Assembly: GCA_015680685.1 (NCBI GenBank)
Contig: MNCI01035280.1
Location: 46,151-102,262, forward strand
Length of the DNA stretch: 56,112 bases
Direction of reading: 5' to 3'
Source of the DNA: Gnetum montanum
Lineage: Eukaryota > Streptophyta > Gnetopsida > Gnetales > Gnetaceae
Shown here: in pieces, positions 22,783 to 31,998 of the stretch
Position numbering within the stretch: the stretch's first letter is position 1
How the letters are laid out: every line of letters starts with the position of its first letter
Position numbers and translations under genes: made by a program
The notes under the pieces: model-generated
Told to the model about the DNA's origin: nothing
The model's database searches: none
The model's input: only the letters and a program-made list of their open reading frames with translations

Positions 22783-23457
22783 CTAGAGTTTCTCCTCTTG
22801 TAAGGCCTTGAGTGCCTTGGCGTACACGTAAGTTTGCACTTGTGCCATAAAGGCATCCCAGTCAGCCTTCTCTTTTTCTTCCGCCACCCTTTTATTCTCT
22901 GTCAATAGTTTATTAAGTTGCTTAGTTCTAAAAGTGTCCAACTGGTTCTGAGCGACCTTTGGCCTTGTATTCGAGACATTTAATACTTCTGAAATGGCTT
23001 GAACAAAGAAATCAATAGTCACACCACAAATGTTAACCGTGGTGCCTTCTTCTTTGTTGTACCAAAATTGGTATGTTTTCCCTAAGTACCAGGCACTGCT
23101 TTCAGAGAGGGTAGGTCATAATGGGAACCCTTTGAGGTGATCCCTAACGGCCTTTGGAGAAAATTCTACAAAAGGTCCAAATTTTAATTCCACGATCACT
23201 GCAAAAAATGTGGACCTTTCATGGATGGCTTGAATACAATCCTGGGGCAACATGAGATGTCGCCCCTGTTCAGATGCTACAACAGCTCCTCCTTCCGCCT
23301 GCCTTGATTGTATAGTGGCAGGGTCTTCTTGATGGATACTAAATGATTGTTCCTCCTACTCTACATGTTGTTCAGTAGGAACATGTCCTTCACCTCTCCT
23401 AGGTCGCTTGATTCCACCTTGAGCAAGACCTTCCTGTTGTCCACATTTCAAGGCCAT
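22783..23457 (-). pseudogene. element 2 ORF2, internally deleted
   Basis: Starts MALKCGQQEG at 23457, chosen by alignment with elements 1 and 3, followed by the basic KRPRRGEG stretch. Two internal stops (TAG after HVE, TGA after KGFPL) interrupt an otherwise single frame of 224 codons. Middle block: SSAWYLGKTYQFWYN and NVSNTRPKVAQ. The frame then jumps to the coiled coil (TKQLNKLLTENKRVAEEKEK), so about 1.1 kb present in element 3 is missing. It ends at TAG after QEEKL. Beyond this stop the same frame still reads QDKGKTPMEEPPPPRTT and then a hydrophobic stretch, also present in element 3. Function unknown. Confidence 0.7.
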
Positions 23458-25313
23458 CTGCAATCACACGGGGCCAATCATTAGTAAGGTTGTTACCAAG
23501 GTTAGGTTATACCTTACTACTTGCCTTAATAAATTTTCTTTATCTCCATGTGACATTAATTAAAATGCCCTCAAAAGATTATAATATTTAATCCTCTTTG
23601 CTTAGGTGGTTTCCAAATCTAGTTTCCTGGTATAATTAAGGAGATGAAATTATTTTTGGCACATTTATCCTTAATTTTATAACTAATTACCCTTAATAAT
23701 GTCCTTCAGGTGATGATGAATTTCAAAAAATTTATGCGCTATTCGGCATGTGCCCCTCCCCCATGACTAAGTTGAACACTCCGGGTTCAAGTAGGTGTAA
23801 ATGGAATGAAAATCGAAGTACCAACAAGTGAGTTATGGATATGAAAGCAAGGGGCACACAATCATGAGTCATAGAGAGAAATCTCAAAAACTTCCCCCAC
23901 ATGAACAGTTGCAAATGATGTTAAGTAGCTTAGGGGGGTCACGTATATATATATTTTTGGAATGCAATATCATGACCTATTGATGTTAGGGCACTTATAG
24001 AATATACCAAATTTTTAATATTTTTCTGAATTAAACAATGTAAACTAAGGACATCTAGAAAAGTGTTAAAGGGTTCCAGGGTAATTCAACTAGTTCTGAA
24101 GGCACAAAAATTATGATGGTGTGGAATTCATCAATACGGACCTCGGATGATAAGGAAGAGAAAAAGGCTATGTGATGGTTCATATGAATGTTTGAATCGG
24201 AGGGATAGTAATAAGGGAAAGAATATCATTAAAAATATGCTAAGGGTAATAGATGGTGTGTGGAAGATGTGTTATGAGTGCAAATTACAAAAAATTACAC
24301 AAGTGGATCCTCCCCAAAGTAGGTTCCAACCTATAATGCCTTTGCATCACCACACTTAAAAGTGTCTGTAGGCACTAGAAGGGTTAAATGTAATCCACAC
24401 TGGTTCCACAAAACACACACATGCAAGTATCATCGAAACGAGGTAAGAATTCTATGCTACACAAGACATGAGCTACAATTACATGAACAACGAGATGAAA
24501 TGGACTATAGAAGGGATTGTAGAGATTGGTACATGAGGTAACTGACCCAGGGCATAATGAATCCTATGTGTAAAGCATGATTAATGTGTCATTAACCCAT
24601 CGTTCTAAGATCAGGACCAAGTCCATTCCTCTTATCAATGACACCACATTGTTTCATCCCATGATGAGCAACTATGAGAGTATCATAACAACAAGCCATA
24701 TGATCACTTGGCTTGTTCAAGGGAGGAGTGATTTTTGCTTTGTGGCAATTTCTTTGTTTTTTTTTCGATTGCTGAATGCAGAGAAGCCACCAACCTTCAG
24801 GCATGGGTGCATGTCTTTCCAGTGGAACCCCCTAAAATAGCATTGGATTTTTTAGTGCCTTTTAATTACTCTTACTCCCATTTTGCATTAGATCTACAAG
24901 GATCTTAGTGTAACCACGTTGCATGATAACTCTCACAGATGTCACCAAAGAGAATTTTTAAGTCCCCTTGATGTCACACCTTAATCATTCCCTCTTGACC
25001 CATCCTTCTTCCTTCTAGATACAATGAACACAAAATTAATTTTAAGTTTTAAGAATGTCAAGAATATCACTGTACCCTCGAACAAAACCTCTTATTTGTA
25101 GAATGGATGAGTGGGCGTAATAATTGATCACTTGAGACTTGATAACATCGAACACACCTCAACCAATGAGCCACATGAGTGTTTTATTTGTAGATGAGAC
25201 TACCTATAAAAAATAAAAATACAAAAAAGTAACAAAAAAGAGATTGAAAAATTGGAAAACAAAAAGTTGAAAAATTAAAGAAAATGAAAAATATTTATTA
25301 ATCCTACTTGATA
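23458..25313 (-). other. element 2 spacer between gag and ORF2
   Basis: About 1.86 kb. Aligns with 34637-36659 of element 3 throughout, with the integrase-ORF2 spacer of element 1 and with the 3' region of element 4. No convincing coding frame. It holds a GTCATGGGGG tract (minus strand, near 23770) and the promoter candidate. Confidence 0.7.
23942..23980 (-). promoter_or_regulatory. candidate internal promoter of element 2 ORF2
   Basis: On the minus strand a GATATTGCATT motif (about 23970-23960) precedes AAAAATATATATATACG (23958-23942), about 490 bases upstream of the ORF2 ATG. The order, GATATC-like motif then TATA, repeats that of the element's own U3 and is conserved at the same place in element 3. 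Confidence 0.45.
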
Positions 25314-27128
25314 TTAAAATGGGGGATATCCCCCATACCTAAATAGTTGAGCATGAACAGGATTAATAAATGAAAAATGAGGATCCTTGCATCTTGGAAA
25401 TATCGAAACTTGGTCATACTTACCCCATTGGGGTTCACACACCTTATTATAGTAAGCATAGTAGGGCAATTTATAAGATGTGATTCCCGGGTAAAGAGTT
25501 GACCCACTATGATACTTGAGATTATAATATGGTATGTAAGGATTTGGATGTCGTCCTCCATGGTTGTATTCATTGGGCCATATGGTTGTTGGAGTGTTAA
25601 TTGGTGGCCCTGATGAGGTGACATGAGGCATTGGGTTCGAGGAGAAGGATGCACCACAGTGTTGGACTTGTGCTGAGTTGGAGAATGCAGTGGCCTTGGA
25701 ACTATGTTGTCCCTTCCTACGGTCATGTCTAAAGAAGGGATGCCTTTGATGTTGAGGAGGTCTCTCACTACTATTGGCAATAGTAGCACAAGTAACATTT
25801 GTGGGTTGTTGTTGTGGTGAAAACACTTCAGGAATAGTTGGTGGCAATGTAGAAGGAGGAAAAGTATGAGAATGTTGAAATTTAGGAGAAGTGTAAGGCC
25901 CACAAGGTGGTGGCTATGTTGAGGACATGGGCTAATAGTATTGGAGATAATGATAATGTGGCAAGATAGAGTATGTTGACCCAGTTGGAAAAATAGGATT
26001 TTGGACTAGACAAACATTTGGATTCGGATGATACAAAGAGTGTCTCCCATTTGGGGATGGCCTCCCCCATGACTGGGATTGTTGCCATTGTGATCGAACA
26101 CAGTATCCCTATACAAACTCTAGGTGTAACGTGCTTTCCCAATGCTCATATCAATGTAACAAGATTGGGCATTGGCCCTTGGGGTGATCGTACATGCAAA
26201 TTTTGCATTCATATGTATGATTGGAAGTCGAGCTCTTATTTTCTTCATCCCTTCTTTCCACTTGTCTAATGATATTTTTTCCTACTGCTCGGGTTGTCAA
26301 AACTCTATCTCCAATAATATTGATATATTCTCCACACTTTTTATGCATCCATTCAACATCTTATTGATCTTTGCCTCGATTTCCTCTAATGATTTTTGTA
26401 CTGGCAAAGATGGTTCTTCCTCCTTGAGATAAGTTGATTTCTCCTTTTTGTGATTATGGACCTCTGTTAAGTTGATATTTTGGTCCTGTTGATGTTTTTC
26501 AACACTCTGCCATCTAGCCATTTCTCCTTCTTCTTTTGCTACNNNNNNNNNNNNNNNNNNNNNNNNNNNNNNNNNNNNNNNNNNNNNNNNNNNNNNNNNN
26601 NNNNNNNNNNNNNNNNNNNNNNNNNNNNNNNNNNNNNNNNNNNNNNNNNNNNNNNNNNNNNNNNNNNNNNNNNNNNNNNNNNNNNNNNNNNNNNNNNNNN
26701 NNNNNNNNNNNNNNNNNNNNNNNNNNNNNNNNNNNNNNNNNNNNNNNNNNNNNNNNNNNNNNNNNNNNNNNNNNNNNNNNNNNNNNNNNNNNNNNNNNNN
26801 NNNNNNNNNNNNNNNNNNNNNNNTAGCCTCCTAAGAAATTGGGAAAGTTGTTTAAATCGAGCCTAGGTAGGCGGCTCTCTTTATGATGCCTACAGGAGAT
26901 TTGAACAGCCTCTTGTATTTACTTTAGGCTTGTAGTGGCTAGTAGGGGTTCATCATCATCGAGTAAGTTATGCTTTCGTGCATTAGGAAGATGCTGCCTT
27001 CATTTATGTTTATAAGAAACCCCCACCTCAGATTGCATACTCCAATCTTCATTGTCATATAATTCGTTGGTTCTCCAATGAATTGCCTCACTAGATGTGG
27101 CATTATCGTAGTCTTGTAGGAGAGGCAT
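25314..27128 (-). pseudogene. element 2 gag with a novel C-terminal region; contains an assembly gap
   Basis: Starts MPLLQDYDNATSS at 27128. The Retrotrans_gag core falls mostly in the 281-base N gap (26543-26823); its edge is visible as LPRLDLNNFP. A zinc knuckle near 26210 reads CKICMYDHPKGQCP (CX2CX3HX4C, all ligands kept). After a Pro/Tyr-rich region the protein does not run into protease. It ends in a segment of about 90 residues (WPNEYN, YIPYYN, YKLPYYAYYNKVCEPQ, FSFIN, RYGGYPP) shared only with element 3. The last 178 codons (25847-25314) are open and in frame with the start, subject to the gap. Confidence 0.75.
26543..26823. other. assembly gap (281 N)
   Basis: Run of N inside element 2 gag. 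The homologous interval in element 3 (37975-38425) is 451 bases, so the gap is probably larger than drawn. Confidence 0.95.
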
Positions 27129-27250
27129 GATTGTGAAATTGTGTATGAATTTGTATGTAAGTTTTTGTAATTATTTCTTTCTAGAAGATATATTGCTAAT
27201 TCCTATATAGCAACCTAGTATGATATAACTAATCTAGATAACTAGCACCA

Positions 27251-27268
27251 TTCCCAGCAACGACGCCA
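27251..27268 (-). other. element 2 primer-binding site (tRNA-Asp type)
   Basis: The minus strand reads TGGCGTCGTTGCTGGGAA, 15/18 to TGGCGCCGTTGCCGGGGA with only transitions, one base from the LTR end. Confidence 0.9.
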
Positions 27269-27269
27269 A

Positions 27270-28149
27270 TGATGAGTGGCGAGGTACCCCTACACTCAAC
27301 CATATGAATATGAGCGTTTCACGCATGATCTGGTCAAACTTCGTAGATGGGCTAGTTGTGGTATCTAGACAGTTACTCATAGATCACAATTTGTTGTCTT
27401 CCCACCTAGACTAGTATTAGCTTTGTCACGTATGGTTTAGTCCAGAGTGAAGTGTATGATGTGTTTGTTCCTACACTAATGCTACTCCTGGGTATGATGG
27501 GAAATAATATTAACCAAGCTATGAGAGAGAGAGGGTGAGAGAGAATCTAAACTAGCCTAAGTATGATGAGCATCTATTACTTAATCATCTATACACATCT
27601 TGGACCTCGTGCACGGCTACCACTGGGATTACCAAACGCATAGCCTAGGTACGCTACTGGGTTACCAAGTAGTCACAGTTAAATACTCATGATTAAGTCA
27701 TACTCATTCCACGTTACTAGGAGATAAGGGTAGAGAGATATTAACTAAGAAGGCAATAAATAACAATAACAATTAAATAATTAAGCTAAGTGGATGCTGC
27801 AATGATGAAGTAATCTCGATCTTTATTACTAGTCATGTGTGTGTCCAAGTACATCACACTCGAATAAGGATGTCATACAATTACAATCATCACAATGCGG
27901 GCATGCACTAGGAGAAAGGGTTGAGAGGAAAAACTAACAAAAATTCCCTACCTTAATACTAAAAACTATTGAAAACTTAAAACAAAAAACTCTCTTCCAA
28001 ATCTGCTAGCCTCTTATTTATAGATGAGGAGACAAGCTATAATATCGTGTACGCAATATTGCGTCTAGGCTGTGATATCACGTACATGATATCGCGTTGC
28101 CTGTGATATCATGTACGTGATATCATGGCCAACAATTCATGACTCATCA
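27270..28149 (-). repeat. element 2 LTR, 5' copy
   Basis: 880 bases, 90 shorter than the partner, mainly because the U3 array (28035-28130) has about three units instead of five or six. The minus-strand TATA box lies at 28030-28011. Confidence 0.95.
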
Positions 28150-28154
28150 AATGT
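28150..28154. repeat. target-site duplication of element 2, right
   Basis: AATGT, matching GATGT at 21523-21527 in four of five bases. Confidence 0.55.
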
Positions 28155-28620
28155 GATTAAATTTCTTCCTTAACGACTAGTTGATTGACCTTACCTAATG
28201 TTAGATAAGTCAAACTTAGAAGTAACCCTTATGGTCTATCAACCCTATCATTTTGAATCATGAAACAAAGAGTTTACCATGTGAACAATTACAAGTGGTG
28301 TGAGTAGGCCCTAGTGGAAAACTAGTTCCCCCACAATGATTGTTCATTGTGATAGCTATGCATAAACATAGGCAATGTGGATAAAGTTTGATAGTAAATC
28401 TTACCCACCACAATCCCTTTGCATTGTCATATAGACTAGGCAACTTGGGGGTATAATCATAAGTGAAGTGGATCAAGTGCTAGAGGCCAATCTAGACTTT
28501 CCATTATGTCTATCCATTAATCCCATTAATCTATCATTGACAAGTTAAAACACTAGAGAATGCATGAGTCAATATGTTGAAGATCACAATTATTCAAGGA
28601 ACATAAAGAAGACATGTTTA
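28155..28620. other. right flank of element 2, no gene
   Basis: The first 55 bases resemble the left flank repeat. The rest is AT-rich, with a minus-strand TTGTGGGGGAAC tract near 28330 that resembles the spacers of the Ty3 elements. A decayed related fragment is possible. Confidence 0.4.
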
Positions 28621-28639
28621 AGTAAAACACTTGAGATTC

Positions 28640-28960
28640 ATAAAAGATCTATAACACATTATTGAGAAATCATTGATAACTTTATGAAAGATCTTTTATA
28701 ACATCAAGTTTACAATGAAATATTGAACTTAGAAACCTGCTAGTTTGAAAGATCAAGAAGTATAATGTGCATAAGAAGTATAATGCGCATAAGAAGCTAT
28801 GAAAGATCTTTTATAGCTTCTTATGCGCATTATACTTTATAACTTTTATAAAAGATCTATAACACATTATTGAGAAATCACTAATAATACTTCAAGTTTA
28901 TTTATGAAAGATTGATAACTTTGCTAGTTTGAAAGATCTATAACACATTATTGGAAATCA
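28640..28960. repeat. degenerate tandem copies of a GATCTATAACACATTATTG unit
   Basis: AAAGATCTATAACACATTAT occurs near 28644, 28852 and 28934, each followed by a GA(A)ATCA stretch, with related GAAAGATC pieces between. The palindrome at 28777-28836 is embedded in this array. Confidence 0.7.
28777..28836. repeat. 60-bp near-perfect palindrome
   Basis: Left arm 28777-28800 and right arm 28813-28836 are perfect reverse complements over 24 bases (AGTATAATGCGCATAAGAAG, then CTAT). The 12-base centre contains AAAGATCTTT, itself palindromic, so only one base pair of 30 is unpaired. The arm unit also occurs once just to the left (28760-28776, with GTGC) and again near 29592. Confidence 0.95.
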
Positions 28961-29168
28961 TTGAAGTACCAATCCAAACTAGGGTTCACTAGAGTAAGAG
29001 AATGATTAAAAGAAAAGATTGAAAGAATACCACATAACCATAGCTTTATACATAATTCTAAAAAAATGTTTCCAAGATAATATGAAAGTAATAGGTTAGA
29101 ATAGTAAATATGATTGATAAATTCCAAAAAAAAAAACTAGAAAAGTTTTTTTTTTAAGAATCCAACAA

Positions 29169-29312
29169 TATTTAGAAAGTTCAAGTCTAGTTAAAAAGAA
29201 ATAGAATAAATATTATATTTAGAAAGTTCAAGTCTAGTTAAAAAGAAATAGAATAAATATTATATTTAGAAAGTTCAAGTCTAGTTAAAAAGAAATAGAA
29301 TAAATATTTTCT
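29169..29312. repeat. three tandem copies of a 47-bp unit
   Basis: TTTAGAAAGTTCAAGTCTAG begins at 29171, 29218 and 29265; the copies are almost identical, so the expansion is recent. Confidence 0.95.
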
Positions 29313-30719
29313 AAGTTTTATAAAAGGATAATAATCTTCAAAAATGTCAAATTGCCAGTTCATAGTATGTGCCACCATCATAACAAACATGTTCTTAGCA
29401 AGAAAGAAAAAAGTAACCAGTCATTTCCATATATAAATCAAAAAATTTAAATAAAATCATATTTTATAAAAAGACCTTAAAAGTTTTCAGAAATGAAATT
29501 AAAACAAGAATATTTATGAAAATTATTTATACTTTATAAAAATAAAAGCATAAAATATTTTTTAAAGAATCCAAGATTTATAAAAGATCAAGTATAATGC
29601 GCATAAGAAGTTATAGCATAAATATTTATACCAAGAAGGTTTTGAGATGAAATTCTTAAGAGCATAACATAAGTGAAATAAAATACACATTGAAAATCAA
29701 ATCAAAGAAGATAATAGACTAAAGAAAGATAGATAAATATAAAGCAAGGTGTTTGTAGCATAGGGTATTATAACTGTAATGTTATTAAGTTTTCCAAATT
29801 ATACAAAAGCTACTTCTACATTGTAGAGCTCAAGTATGAGATATTACAGGTTTTTGAATGGGATCAAACTAAGATTTGGATCACAAGATGTCATGCCTAG
29901 AATGCTAAATGCTCAAGAAAATGATAAAGAAAAATGTGAACAAAATGGCTAATAGTCATGAACTATATATAGTATTCTTGTAGCACATCGACACAACTGC
30001 ATTGATCAAGTAGCACCGACTAAGCTTCCTAAGTTGATGTAGATGCATTGATGAAGGGTATTACCAAAAAATTACACATTATTATTTTAAAGGATTTTTG
30101 GAGGGTTCTTAAGTTGAAATTCGATCAGTGAAGGGTTATAATCCATTGGAAGACTAAGAGGCTTGTCATAAGACTCAAGAATACTTCAAAACATGTCAAA
30201 ATGATGAATTTAATGCACTTTGAAGCATTAAATTTGGTGAAATATTGATGTTTTTGAAGATAATTGGGCATAAAATTGAATGAAGTTAAGGAGAAATGGG
30301 TTTATAATAATGCATGAAGGTAGATTAGCTACTCTATGATGTTTGGAAAATTAAGGAATTGGTTCATTTATTAAATTCTCAAGAATTATGCAGGTCATTC
30401 ATTCTCAAAGTAAGCTCTAACCTAAAATTCCCTTGTATTACCATCTTACTAAATATCCATGGGCATCTAGGAAATTAAATGTGTCAAAATATTTTTCTGT
30501 ATGTCTTTCAAATTTGCAAAGGTAGAGTAATCAGTTCTAAGCTTTAATATCTTATAGTAATCTCAATATGTTGTATATCATGATTATAATTCCTTGTATA
30601 TGGGGCCTTCTATATATTTTAATTATTATACCGTTTATTTTATAATTATGATCTCACTTCCATGCTAAATCCTATTTTTTAGTGTTTTTTCATGTATATT
30701 TGGTGGAATTTTTTACCGA
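29313..30719. other. AT-rich decayed sequence, no gene
   Basis: No coding signal. Near 29961-30045 a TATATATA box is followed by CACATCGACACAACTGCATT, recalling (minus strand) the U3 order of element 1. This may be a remnant of a related LTR or spacer. Confidence 0.4.
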
Positions 30720-31060
30720 CATGACTTATGTTGAAGATGACAACAAAGACCACGAGTCATGATAAGGTCGTAGTTCCTCACCATGATTGAGCCACAAGTT
30801 ATGGTTTCAAAGGAACTTGAAGCCCAAGCCAAGGTACACATTTTTTGAGTTGTGGTATTTACCACAAATTATGGTGAGGTTATAGTTTATATTGTGACCT
30901 AATCATAGGCCATGATTAGGTTAAAATGATTACTAGTAAGTACCTAGGTTCATGGTGGCATCATGGCATTCACCATGATCAGATCATTAGTCATGGTCTT
31001 CCTCCTATGGTAGATCATGAGTCATGGGCAACTCATGGTCTTTATTTTTCATCTATTTTA
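30720..31060. repeat. CATGA/TCATG-rich degenerate repeat stretch
   Basis: Many short inverted words such as CATGAT, ATCATGG and GAGTCATG recur every 15-40 bases. No clean period is visible. It could be another palindrome-rich U3, but no LTR ends are identifiable. Confidence 0.45.
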
Positions 31061-31530
31061 TGCTAATTTTTCATCCTTCAAACCATCCATGACCTATGAT
31101 ACTTCAATTTATGTATTTTATGGCATTTCAACCTTTTGGTTGTGGATCTCTTAGGATCAATGGATAGGCATTATGAAAAGTCTACTTTGTCCTCTAACTC
31201 TTGATCCATGTCACCTATTATTATATCCCAAGTAATTTAGATAGATCATTAATGGGTATCATTGTGTAGGATCTGGTTGAAAACATACTTAATCCATGTC
31301 ACATGTAATTGTGCTTGGGCTATGATAATGTGCAAGCATCATGGGAGGATTGATTTCCAATCATGAATTATTCACTTTTCTTATGATTGTTCACATGGAT
31401 GATCCTTTCATTTCATGATTTCAAATGATAGGGATATGTAAAACATAAGGGATTATGTATAGAGTTAATTTTATTTAAGATCAAGTTAGGTTTGGTTAAC
31501 CAATAATTAAGGATGGATCAAGACAAAAAG

Positions 31531-31720
31531 ACTAACTAAAAACTGACAAAAAGACTCAACCCTAAATACTTACCAAAAGACTCCATTCCTATGCGCCCAA
31601 GTGTTCTATTTATAGGCTAACACAGGAATCACAATATCATGTATACGATATTATTTCCTAGGCTGTGATATCACGTATCCAATATTGTGTACCTCATATT
31701 TGGAAAATCGTGATTCATCA
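31531..31720 (-). repeat. element 3 3' LTR remnant
   Basis: Aligns with the last 190 bases (plus strand) of the LTR at 39151-40006: CCCAAGTGTTCTATTTATAGG then CACAGGAATCAC and two eroded GATATC blocks, ending GATTCATCA. The remaining 670 or so bases of the LTR are missing. Confidence 0.85.
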
Positions 31721-31998
31721 TACCCCATGACTGAATAAAAACTCATCCTCAAGTCAAACAAAATGAAAACTAAGTTCATTTTCTTACACAGTGGATAGGT
31801 ATGGGATTATGGACTAACTATGGATTATTTCATGATGAAGTGTGGAGTTAAACAAAACAAAATTGGGACACCGAAACATAATACAAAATACAAAATTGTT
31901 GGAACACATGTGGTTCCTGGTGGTGGTGGCTTCTCCATGGGCTTCTTCCCCTTATCCTGTGCTCTAGGTTTTGGAAATGGGTACCTCTAAATGAATGC

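Larger units (their letters stand above)
21528..28149 (-). mobile_element. Ty3/gypsy element 2: non-autonomous, gag plus ORF2, no pol
   Basis: About 6.6 kb, minus strand. The LTRs (28149-27270 and 22497-21528) share ends TGATGAGT...ACTCATCA. Sense order: LTR, tRNA-Asp primer site, gag, spacer with a promoter-like box, ORF2 with a large internal deletion, polypurine tract, LTR. No protease, RT, RNase H or integrase motif is found in any frame. The LTRs are very similar outside the U3 array, so insertion is younger than element 1. It must have been copied by enzymes supplied from another element; element 4 has matching LTR ends and full pol. Confidence 0.9.

Noticed and set aside
26480-26866. 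Open frame through the N gap
   Set aside because: It is open only because N codons cannot be read as stops.
28258-28476. Minus-strand 72-codon frame as a small gene
   Set aside because: No motif; it lies in DNA resembling decayed element spacer.
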